DNA from: Methylobacterium sp. CB376
GTDB taxonomy: Bacteria; Pseudomonadota; Alphaproteobacteria; Rhizobiales; Beijerinckiaceae
Assembly (NCBI RefSeq): GCF_029714205.1
Contig: NZ_CP121648.1
Span: forward strand, 2,356,001 to 2,420,000
Reading direction: 5' to 3'
Length of the DNA stretch: 64,000 bases
Under the pieces are notes generated by a model, which saw nothing but the letters and a program-made list of their open reading frames with translations, searched no databases and was not told the origin of the DNA. This document shows positions 56,574 through 63,365 of this stretch, one piece after another; position 1 is the first letter of the stretch; each line of letters starts with the position of its first letter. The translations under genes and the position numbers were made by a program.

Positions 56574-57292
56574 CCGCCCCGCGCCTCCTCGATTCCGGCG
56601 AGGCGGCCCTCGTCGCCGAGTTCGGCGACCGGGTCGACCCGGCGATCAGCGACCGGGTGCTCGCCCTCGACGACGCGCTCCGGGCCGACCCGCCCGAGGG
56701 CCTGCGCGAGACGGTGCCGACCTACCGCTCGCTGATGATCCACTACGATCCCCTGGTCCTCGACCGAGAGACCCTGGCGGCGCGGGTGCGGGACCTCGCG
56801 CAGCAGTGGCCCGGGCAGGTCCGGCACACCGGCGCGGCCTGGATCCTGCCCTGCTGCTACGATCCGGTCTGCGCCGAGGACATCGCGGCGGTGGCGGAGG
56901 CGGTCGGGCGCCCGGTGGAGGAGGTGGTGGCGCTCCACAGCGGCGCGCGCTACCGCGTCTACATGTACGGCTTCGCCCCGGGCTTCGCCTATCTGGGCGG
57001 ATTGCCGCCGGAACTGGCGCTGCCGCGCCGCAAGGCGCCGCGCCCGCCCCACCCGGCCAATGCCCTGATGATCGGCGGCGGCCTCGCGGCGGTGGCGAGC
57101 GTGCCGATGCCGACCGGCTGGTACGTGATCGGCCGCACGCCCGAGCGGCTCTACGCGCCCGCCCGCGAGAACCCCTTCCCGGTCGCGGTCGGCGACACGC
57201 TGCGCTTCGAGCCCGTCGACGCCGCGACCTTCGCGCGCCTCGACGCGCGGGCGGAGGCGGGGGAGCCGGTCCGGCGCCGGGAGGCCGCATGA
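56570..57292 (+). CDS. pxpB: 5-oxoprolinase subunit PxpB (KipI/allophanate hydrolase subunit 1 family)
   Basis: A 240-aa protein of the KipI/AHS1 family. The hallmark segment is YRVYMYGFAPGFAYLGGLP, followed by PRRKAPRPP, VPMPTGWYVIGRTPERLYAP and the terminal fold through DTLRFEPVDAATF. Together with PxpC it carries out the ATP-dependent part of the 5-oxoprolinase reaction. Start and stop overlap pxpA and pxpC by 4 nt each, showing tight coupling. Confidence 0.92.
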   Translation: MTAPRLLDSGEAALVAEFGDRVDPAISDRVLALDDALRADPPEGLRETVPTYRSLMIHYDPLVLDRETLAARVRDLAQQWPGQVRHTGAAWILPCCYDPVCAEDIAAVAEAVGRPVEEVVALHSGARYRVYMYGFAPGFAYLGGLPPELALPRRKAPRPPHPANALMIGGGLAAVASVPMPTGWYVIGRTPERLYAPARENPFPVAVGDTLRFEPVDAATFARLDARAEAGEPVRRREAA

Positions 57293-59751
57293 GCGCGGGC
57301 CTGCGCGTCCTCTCGGCCGGTGCGGGCGCCACCCTGCAGGATGCCGGGCGCCACGGCTACCTGCGCTACGGCATCACCGCGGCCGGGCCGATGGACCCGC
57401 TCGCGCACGCCACCGCCAACCGCGCCCTCGACCGGCCCGCCGGTGCGACCGCGATCGAAGTCTCGCTCGCCGGCATCGAGGTGACGGCCGAGGGCGCCCC
57501 GCTCGGCGTGGCCCTCGCGGGCGGGGCCTTCCGCGTCAGCCTCGACGGCGAGCCGGTGCCGCCCGCCGCTTCCCTGACGCTGCGCCCCGGCGCCACCCTC
57601 GCGCTGCGGGCCGGCCGCGACGGGGCGTGGTGCTACCTCGCGCTCGCCGGCCGGATCGACGTGCCGCCGGTGCTCGGCGCCACCGCGACCCACACCCGCT
57701 CGCGGATCGGGGGCTTCGACGGCCGCGCCCTGCGGGCGGGCGACCTGCTGCCGGTGCGCGATCCCCGGCCCGGCCCGGCGGAGATCCACCGCCTCGCCGC
57801 CCCCTGGCTCGACCGGCCGCCCGAGGTGATCCGCGTCGTGCCGGGGCCGCAGGACGATTACTTCGCCCCGGACCAGTTCGCCGCCTTCCTGGCCGGTCCC
57901 TGGACGGTGACGCCGCGGGGCGACCGCATGGCCTGCTTCCTCGACGGAGCCCCCCTCGTCCACGCGCGCGGCTTCGACATCGTGTCGGACGGCATCGCCA
58001 TGGGGGCCGTGCAGGTGCCCGGCGAGGGCAGGCCGATCGTCCTGATGGCCGACCGGCAATCCACCGGCGGCTACCCCAAGATCGCGACCGTGATCGGGCC
58101 GGATCTCGGCCGCCTCGCCCAGGCCCAGGCCGGCACGCGCCTGCGCTTCCAGGCCGTCTCGGTCGCCGAGGCGGTCGCCGCGCGCCGGGCCGAGGCCGCG
58201 GCCCTGGCGCCGCCGGTCGCCCTGGAGCCCCTGGTGCGGACGCGGTTCAGCCCGGAATTCCTGCTCGGGCGCAACCTGATCGGCGGCGTCGTGGATGGGG
58301 GGCCTCGGATGGAGGGGCCTCGGACGGGGGAGCCTCGGATGGGGGAGCCTCGGACGGGGGGCCTGAGGCAGGGCTGGCATGTCGCTCCCCGCCTTGCCGG
58401 GGCGGGCCGCCTCCGGCATCGCTCCGCCGCCGGCGCGCCGCCGGCGGCGGAGCGCCCCATGACGGCTGAGCCAAGCAAGGATTCGACGCTTATCCCCGCG
58501 CGGGTCATCGCGCCGAAGCCCTGGACCGGCCCCAGCTTCGTCGAGTTCGTGGCGCTCACCGCCTTCGTGATGGGGCTCACCGCGGTCACCATCGACAGCT
58601 TCCTGCCGGCCTTCCCGGCGATCGCCCGCGACTTCGCCCTCACGGACCCGAACCGGCCCCAGCTCCTGGTCTACGTCTACATGCTGGGCTTCGGGCTGGC
58701 GCAGATCGCCTACGGGCCGCTCTCGGACTCGGTCGGGCGCCGTCCGGCCCTCATCGGCGGCACCGTGATCTACCTCGCGGGAAGCGTGCTCGCCATGCTG
58801 GCGCCGAGCTTCGAACTCCTCCTCCTCGCCCGGGCCGTGCAGGGGGTCGGCGGCGCCGCCGGGCGCATCCTGGCGGTCGCCATCGTGCGCGACCGCTTCG
58901 AGGGGCGCGACATGGCCCGGGTCATGTCCTTCTGCATGATGGTGTTCCTGATCGTCCCGATCCTCGCCCCGGCGATGGGCGGCGTCCTCCTGGAGGTCGG
59001 GCACTGGCGCCTGATCTTCGGGGCGATGCTGGCCCTCGCGGTGGTGGCGCTGCTCTGGTTCGGCTGGCGCATGCCCGAGACCCTGCACCCGGCCTATCGG
59101 CGGTCCCTGCATCTCGGGGCGGTGGCGGGCGGCATCGCCACCGTGGCGGCGACCCGCGCCTCCCTCGGCTACGCCACGGCCTTGGGCCTGCTCACCGGCT
59201 GCATCATGGCCTATGTGGGCTCAGCCCAGGCGATCTTCGACACCGGCATCTACCAGCTCGGCCGCCTGTTCCCGGTCGCCTTCGGGCTCATCGCGGGCGC
59301 GATGGGCGTCGCCACCCTGATCAACGCCCGGCTCGTGCGCCGCTTCGGCATGCGGCGCCTCTCGCATGGCGGCCTCGTCGGCCTGTGCGGGATGGCGCTG
59401 CTGCAGCTCGGCCTGATGCTCGCCTTCGCGGGGCGGCCGCCGCTGCCGCTCCTGATCCTCACCCTCGCCGGCTGCCAGTTCCTGCTCAGCTTCGCCATGC
59501 CGAACTTTAACGCGATCGCCATGGAGCCGCAGGCGGCGATCGCCGGCACCGCCTCGTCCTTCATCGGCTTCTACACGACCCTGCTGGCGGCCTTCTGCGG
59601 CCTCCTCGTCGGGCAATCCTTCAACGGGACCGTGATCCCGCTCGGCATCGGCTACTGCGTCCTCAGCGGCGCGGCCCTCGCGGTGGTGCTCTGGACGGAG
59701 CGCGGCCGCCTGTTCGGATCGGGCGCGATGTCCCACCCGGCCCGCGGCTGA
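57289..59751 (+). CDS. pxpC: 5-oxoprolinase subunit PxpC (KipA) fused in frame to an MFS transporter
   Basis: One uninterrupted 820-codon frame. Residues 1-335 are a complete PxpC/KipA (AHS2) domain: GAGATLQDAGRHGYLRYGI, GPMDPLAHATANRAL, RIGGFDGRALRAGD, RVVPGPQDDYF and ADRQSTGGYPKIATVI. PxpC proteins normally stop near this point (after NLIGGVVDG). Here the frame continues through four 15-bp repeats and a hairpin-encoded linker (about 336-390) into a Bcr/CflA-type MFS transporter (391-820). Either a true fusion is made, or the MFS part is also started separately at 58459. No stop codon separates them. Confidence 0.85.
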   Translation: MSAGLRVLSAGAGATLQDAGRHGYLRYGITAAGPMDPLAHATANRALDRPAGATAIEVSLAGIEVTAEGAPLGVALAGGAFRVSLDGEPVPPAASLTLRPGATLALRAGRDGAWCYLALAGRIDVPPVLGATATHTRSRIGGFDGRALRAGDLLPVRDPRPGPAEIHRLAAPWLDRPPEVIRVVPGPQDDYFAPDQFAAFLAGPWTVTPRGDRMACFLDGAPLVHARGFDIVSDGIAMGAVQVPGEGRPIVLMADRQSTGGYPKIATVIGPDLGRLAQAQAGTRLRFQAVSVAEAVAARRAEAAALAPPVALEPLVRTRFSPEFLLGRNLIGGVVDGGPRMEGPRTGEPRMGEPRTGGLRQGWHVAPRLAGAGRLRHRSAAGAPPAAERPMTAEPSKDSTLIPARVIAPKPWTGPSFVEFVALTAFVMGLTAVTIDSFLPAFPAIARDFALTDPNRPQLLVYVYMLGFGLAQIAYGPLSDSVGRRPALIGGTVIYLAGSVLAMLAPSFELLLLARAVQGVGGAAGRILAVAIVRDRFEGRDMARVMSFCMMVFLIVPILAPAMGGVLLEVGHWRLIFGAMLALAVVALLWFGWRMPETLHPAYRRSLHLGAVAGGIATVAATRASLGYATALGLLTGCIMAYVGSAQAIFDTGIYQLGRLFPVAFGLIAGAMGVATLINARLVRRFGMRRLSHGGLVGLCGMALLQLGLMLAFAGRPPLPLLILTLAGCQFLLSFAMPNFNAIAMEPQAAIAGTASSFIGFYTTLLAAFCGLLVGQSFNGTVIPLGIGYCVLSGAALAVVLWTERGRLFGSGAMSHPARG
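58300..58359. repeat. 15-bp minisatellite in the PxpC-MFS linker
   Basis: Four 15-bp units of the type G(G/A)GCCTCGGA(T/C)GG(A/G)G encode a degenerate five-residue repeat (GPRME, GPRTG, EPRMG, EPRTG). The repeat follows the natural end of the PxpC domain and keeps the frame open toward the transporter. Confidence 0.8.
58421..58453 (+). promoter_or_regulatory. 15-bp-stem hairpin just before the internal MFS start
   Basis: Perfect arms GCTCCGCCGCCGGCG and CGCCGGCGGCGGAGC with a CGC loop end 5 nt before ATG 58459. The right arm contains GGAG, the only plausible ribosome-binding site for independent MFS translation, so folding would hide it. Confidence 0.65.
58459..59751 (+). CDS. MFS transporter, Bcr/CflA drug-efflux type (possible internal start)
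   Basis: The 430-codon transporter part has about 12 membrane helices. Signatures are TIDSFLPAFPAIARDF, GFGLAQIAYGPLSDSVGRRP (the A-motif of the loop between helices 2 and 3) and LARAVQGVGGAAGRILAVAIVRD, typical of Bcr/CflA multidrug exporters. An ATG at 58459 preceded by GGAG could start it as a separate protein. In this locus it could export the glutamate formed, excess 5-oxoproline or an unrelated drug; no evidence decides. Confidence 0.75.
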   Translation: MTAEPSKDSTLIPARVIAPKPWTGPSFVEFVALTAFVMGLTAVTIDSFLPAFPAIARDFALTDPNRPQLLVYVYMLGFGLAQIAYGPLSDSVGRRPALIGGTVIYLAGSVLAMLAPSFELLLLARAVQGVGGAAGRILAVAIVRDRFEGRDMARVMSFCMMVFLIVPILAPAMGGVLLEVGHWRLIFGAMLALAVVALLWFGWRMPETLHPAYRRSLHLGAVAGGIATVAATRASLGYATALGLLTGCIMAYVGSAQAIFDTGIYQLGRLFPVAFGLIAGAMGVATLINARLVRRFGMRRLSHGGLVGLCGMALLQLGLMLAFAGRPPLPLLILTLAGCQFLLSFAMPNFNAIAMEPQAAIAGTASSFIGFYTTLLAAFCGLLVGQSFNGTVIPLGIGYCVLSGAALAVVLWTERGRLFGSGAMSHPARG

Positions 59752-59772
59752 GGCCGGCCCGGGCGGGGCGGC

Positions 59773-60000
59773 TCAGGGCTGCTCGAAGCGCACGCCGACC
59801 TGGTTCGGCTGGCGCCACATCACCCGGCACGGCGCCTTGTCGCGCCGGTACTTCAGCGTGAAGGCTTCCGGCAGCGCGTAGGGGTTGTCGACGATGATCA
59901 CGGCTCCGGCCTCCGTGATGGATTCCAGGCTGACCGGGATCGACTGCTCCGTCTCGAGGATGATTTGGGCCTTCTTACTGACTAAGGAGGAGGTGAGCAT
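59773..60000 (-). CDS. Short PilZ-like domain protein
   Basis: A 75-aa protein whose core SLESITEAGAVIIVDNPYALPEAFTLKY and RVMWRQPNQVGVRF follow the PilZ fold. The N-terminal RxxxR motif that binds cyclic di-GMP is missing, so it may not bind the nucleotide. The start ATG is at 60000 with AGAGAGAT upstream. It is divergent from the DoxX gene; the AT-rich DNA at 60001-60075 probably holds its promoter. Confidence 0.75.
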   Translation of the reverse strand: MLTSSLVSKKAQIILETEQSIPVSLESITEAGAVIIVDNPYALPEAFTLKYRRDKAPCRVMWRQPNQVGVRFEQP

Positions 60001-60110
60001 GATCTATCTCTCTTTCGCCAGGATGCGCGCATGACGATAGGTAAGTGATAAGGATCTCAAGTAAACGATGCATGAAAAGCGACCCGCGTGCGCCGCCGCC
60101 GGGAGCCGCC

Positions 60111-60124
60111 GCCCGTTAACGGGC
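60111..60124. promoter_or_regulatory. 14-bp palindrome in the divergent PilZ/DoxX region
   Basis: Perfect palindrome GCCCGTTAACGGGC, 50 bp before the DoxX-family start codon. It is a candidate operator for the divergent pair; no protein can be assigned. Confidence 0.4.
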
Positions 60125-60173
60125 CCTTGAGGCGGGCGGGCGAGAATGGCGCCGGAGAAGCGGGGATCGGCGC

Positions 60174-60668
60174 ATGGCTGGCGAGGGACGCAATCGCGAC
60201 GGGATCCTGCTCGCCGGGCGCGTGCTGCTCGCCGCGGCGCTGCTCCCGCCCGGGATCGCCCGGGCGCTGAACCCTTCGGGCTTCGCCCTGACGCTCGCCT
60301 CGGTCGGCATGCCGGCCCCGCACGCGGTCGCGACCGGCTCGGTCATCGTCACGATCTTCGGGCCGCTCGCCCTCGCCCTCGGCGTGCTGCCGCGCCTGAC
60401 CGGGTGGACGCTGGCGGCGCACACGCTGGTGATGGGCCTGCTGCTGCACCGGTTCTGGGACTTCACCGGCGCCAGCGCGCTCATCGAGCGGGAGCTCTTC
60501 CTCGCGCAGGCGGGCCTCGCGGGCGGCCTCCTGCTCGCGGCGGCGGCCGGGCCCGGGGCGTGGAGCTGGGAGGGCTGGCGGCAGGGGGCCCGCACGGCCC
60601 CGCCGCCGGCTCCGGCCGCGAGGAAGCGCGCGGCGCCTCGTCCCAAGGCCGCCCGGGCGGCGGCCTGA
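60174..60668 (+). CDS. DoxX-family membrane protein
   Basis: A 164-aa inner-membrane protein with four hydrophobic segments. GILLAGRVLLAAALLPPGIARALNP, LASVGMPAPHA and LTGWTLAAHTLVMGLLLHRFWDF fit the DoxX/DUF417-like family. The tail (about 135-164) is Pro/Ala/Lys-rich. Family members occur in redox and stress contexts; the function here is unknown. Directly after its stop lies a REP-like repeat. Confidence 0.82.
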   Translation: MAGEGRNRDGILLAGRVLLAAALLPPGIARALNPSGFALTLASVGMPAPHAVATGSVIVTIFGPLALALGVLPRLTGWTLAAHTLVMGLLLHRFWDFTGASALIERELFLAQAGLAGGLLLAAAAGPGAWSWEGWRQGARTAPPPAPAARKRAAPRPKAARAAA

Positions 60669-60790
60669 TCCGGGATCCGGTCGATCGAAGCGGATCCCGG
60701 ATCCCGAGCCCGCGGCGGCGCGTGAGCCCGCGCGGCGCGTGAGCGAAGCCCCGATCGGCCATGCCGAAGGGACCAAGCGGATCGGGAATG
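60669..60790. repeat. REP-like intergenic repeat, copy B (after the DoxX gene)
   Basis: Starts at the DoxX stop codon and aligns with the repeat directly after xoxF (4244-4341): TCGAAGCGGATCCCG, CGGCGCGTGAGCGAAGCCCC and CCGAAGGGA are in the same order. It has an 18-bp internal duplication (GAGCCCGCG.GGCGCGT). It contains GGATCCGG...CCGGATCC-type dyads. Confidence 0.75.
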
Positions 60791-60831
60791 ACGGGCGCCC
60801 GACGGCGTCGCGCCGGCGCGCGGTCGGGCGA

Positions 60832-61782
60832 TCAGGCGGAGGCCGGCTGAACCAGGCCCTTGCGCTCGCGCACCAGCCGGGCGAGCACTGCCCGGTGGAA
60901 GCGCTTCGGCGGAAGCCGTGCCAGGAAGCGCTCCGCGAATTCGCTGACCACCACGTCGGGCCTGACCTTCCGCAGGTATTCGTAGTCGATCCCCGGGGTC
61001 CACAGGAAATGGACCTCCCGGAAGGTCTCGGCCAGCATGCCGGTGAGAAAGCCGCTATAGACCTCCCAGCGGAAATGGGAGCACGAATCGCCGAACAGGA
61101 CGATGCGGCGCGGATCCGCGGCGGGCGAGTCGTTGCTGAAGACGATGTGCGTGCCGAGATGGAGTTCCCCCACCCGGTCCATCGCCTCGAAGTCGCGCAC
61201 GAGGTCGCTCGCGTAGACCCGCGCCGCGTCCCGCTGCAGCGCGTGCGGCACGAAGCTCTCGAAGCGAAGCGGGGTCAGCTTGTCGCCGAGGTCGCCGCAG
61301 AGCGGCTTCTCCGGCAGGGTTCGGTCGAGGCGGAGATCCTCGCGGGGCGCCACGCCGAGGCGCCGGCAGAGCACCTCGTAGGCGATGTAGCAGCCGGCAT
61401 GCGTCCAGTGGCTGTCCGTGCGGAAGTAGAGCTGCTGCGCGTCCCGCTGCGCCCGCAGCGGCCCGACGAGGTCCACGTAGGCGCCCGCGGCGCCCGACCC
61501 CGCCAGCCAGCGGCGCAGGCGGTGCGCCGGGGAGGCCTCGACATCGACGGCGAGCCCCTTGGTCAGGTTGTCGTAGATCGTCAGCTTCTCGGGCACCACG
61601 ACGTGGAGATAGCGGATCCCGAGGCGGCGGCAGCGATCGGCGCGCTCGACGACGACCCGGCGCCAGCGCCAGTCATGGGCCCAGCTGCGCCAGGAGCGCC
61701 TGTACTGGGCGAGGACGTCGTTGTTCCCGCCGACCAGGAACAGCCAGCCGTCCCGCCCCTCGTGCACCATGCCGCCGTCCAC
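60832..61782 (-). CDS. AlgX/AlgJ-like SGNH hydrolase-domain protein
   Basis: A 316-aa protein with the AlgX/AlgJ acetyltransferase-like SGNH fold: EGRDGWLFLVGGNND near the N-terminus, VVVPEKLTIYDNL, the catalytic Asp-His pair in YFRTDSHWTHAG, CGDLGDKL and the Ser block LFGDSCSHFRWE, then PDVVVSEFAERFL. The order (DxH before GDS) is the circular permutation seen in AlgX/J. These enzymes O-acetylate exported polysaccharides. No signal peptide or polysaccharide gene is nearby, so its target is unclear. GTG at 61782 with GGAGGG upstream is the likely start. Confidence 0.82.
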   Translation of the reverse strand: MDGGMVHEGRDGWLFLVGGNNDVLAQYRRSWRSWAHDWRWRRVVVERADRCRRLGIRYLHVVVPEKLTIYDNLTKGLAVDVEASPAHRLRRWLAGSGAAGAYVDLVGPLRAQRDAQQLYFRTDSHWTHAGCYIAYEVLCRRLGVAPREDLRLDRTLPEKPLCGDLGDKLTPLRFESFVPHALQRDAARVYASDLVRDFEAMDRVGELHLGTHIVFSNDSPAADPRRIVLFGDSCSHFRWEVYSGFLTGMLAETFREVHFLWTPGIDYEYLRKVRPDVVVSEFAERFLARLPPKRFHRAVLARLVRERKGLVQPASA

Positions 61783-61827
61783 GATCGACCCTCCGCCGGG
61801 GCTCCCTGGCGCCCCGCCATGGCGCGG

Positions 61828-62988
61828 TCAAGGCAGCGGCGACGCGCGCCCGGTGACATCCGCCACGACGCCGGCGAGGCGCGCCTCGCCGCGGGCGTTG
61901 CGCACGAGGCCGCCGCGGCAGGCGAGGCGGCGGGGCCGCTCGGCCGGCGCGCGGCTGCGGTAGACGAGATCGACGTCGCCCCCGCCCCGCAGGGCGCGTT
62001 CCAGGGCCGCGACCAGGCGCGGCCCGTCCGCGGGGTCGAGCCGCGCCACCCACGCGTCGAGCGGCTCCTCCTCGGCCGGCCCGCCCCGGGGCGCGGCCTC
62101 GCCGGGCGGTTCGATCCGGTCCGGCGGCGGCTGCGACCAGCACACCGACCGGGTCTCGGGGTCGAGCTCCCAGGCGGCGAGGCCGGCGGCCGTGAGGGCG
62201 AGCCGCAGGCCCTCGCTGCGGGCGCGCTGCGCCTCCTCGGCCGTCTCCTGCTCGTGGATGTCCGACAGCGTGCCCACCCATTCGCGGATGCTGCCGTCGA
62301 GATTCTCGATCGGGATGCCGCGCGCCAGCATCCAGCGGTAATGCCCGCCCCGGTGCCGGACCCGGTAGGCGATCTCGAGGGGCTCGCCGGTGCGCCGGGC
62401 CTGCGCCCAGGCCTCGGTGGCCCGGCCCCGGTCTTCGGGGTGGAGCGCGTCGAGCCAGCCCTCGTCGCGCAGCCGGTCCTCGGGCTCGCCGGTCCGCGCG
62501 GTCCAGCCGAAGCTGCGGATGAAGCGTCCGTCGGGGCTCGCCCGCCACTCGATGGCGGCGCTCGCCTCCACGAGGGCGCGGTAGCGCTGCTCGCTCTCGC
62601 GCAGGCTCGCCTCGGGGTCGGGGACGGGATTGCGGGAGGTCGCCGGCGTGATCCGCGTGAAGGTCGGCTCGTAGCGCCCGAGCGGCAGCTCGATCCGCAC
62701 GCTGAGGGGGCAGGCGGGATCCTCGTAGATCTGCTGCAGCACCTGGCGCAGCCGCCGCGCCTCCACCCGCACGATGGCGTCGGTCGCCGGATCGAAATTG
62801 GCCGGCCGGCCGAGGGCGTCCGTGGCGATGGTGTAGGATTTCAGCAGGCTGCCGCGTCCCGCGAGGCTCTCGCCCACCACGTAGGACAGGAAGGTCGAGA
62901 GCTGGGGCGACTTGCGCAGCTGAGGCTGCTGCAGCAGGAGGGCGAGCGCGGCCCGGATGGCGTCGGATCCTATCGCATCCTGGTCCAT
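61828..62988 (-). CDS. Orphan PAS-domain protein with adenylate-cyclase-type N-terminal domain
   Basis: A ~386-aa soluble protein. Residues 10-110 (FLSYVVGESLAGRGSLLKSY, FDPATDAIVRVEARRLRQVL, VRIELPLGRYEPTF) resemble the N-terminal regulatory region of some bacterial class III adenylate cyclases. A PAS_3-type domain with PAC motif follows (about 130-250, HPEDRGRATEAWAQ, YRWMLARGIPI), then a second partial PAS-like domain. No kinase, cyclase, GGDEF or DNA-binding output is present, so it must signal through a partner. The ATG at 62988 or 63018 may be used. It lies 45 bp upstream of the AlgX/AlgJ-like gene on the same strand. Confidence 0.7.
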   Translation of the reverse strand: MDQDAIGSDAIRAALALLLQQPQLRKSPQLSTFLSYVVGESLAGRGSLLKSYTIATDALGRPANFDPATDAIVRVEARRLRQVLQQIYEDPACPLSVRIELPLGRYEPTFTRITPATSRNPVPDPEASLRESEQRYRALVEASAAIEWRASPDGRFIRSFGWTARTGEPEDRLRDEGWLDALHPEDRGRATEAWAQARRTGEPLEIAYRVRHRGGHYRWMLARGIPIENLDGSIREWVGTLSDIHEQETAEEAQRARSEGLRLALTAAGLAAWELDPETRSVCWSQPPPDRIEPPGEAAPRGGPAEEEPLDAWVARLDPADGPRLVAALERALRGGGDVDLVYRSRAPAERPRRLACRGGLVRNARGEARLAGVVADVTGRASPLP

Positions 62989-63365
62989 CGCCGCGCTCTG
63001 GCCTTCGTCCCGCCTCATGCTCCGCGGCGCACACCGCCCGCCGCCGGCTCGCGGTCGACCGGTGACCCGCCTTGTCCCATGCGGGGACGGGTAGCACAAC
63101 CAGAACGTATCATACGGTCGGTACTGTCGGCCTGGATGCGGGCGGGCTCGCGCCGGAGGGCGCTCCGGGAGTTAGCGCGAGGCGGGGCGGATGGTTCCGG
63201 CGCGCCGCGGGTGGGGGCAGTCGCGGCGCCCCGACGGCCTACAGCCTTCGGGCGCCGGAGCGGCGCAGCTCATGATCCCCGCGGACGCACCACCGGTCCC
63301 GGACCCGACCGTGCGGAGAGGATCGGCGGCCCGGAGCCGCGCGCCGGGCGGGCCGCCCGGACCCG

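Noticed and set aside
58300..58359. Possible CRISPR or direct-repeat array
   Set aside because: 15-bp in-frame coding repeat without spacers; a minisatellite.
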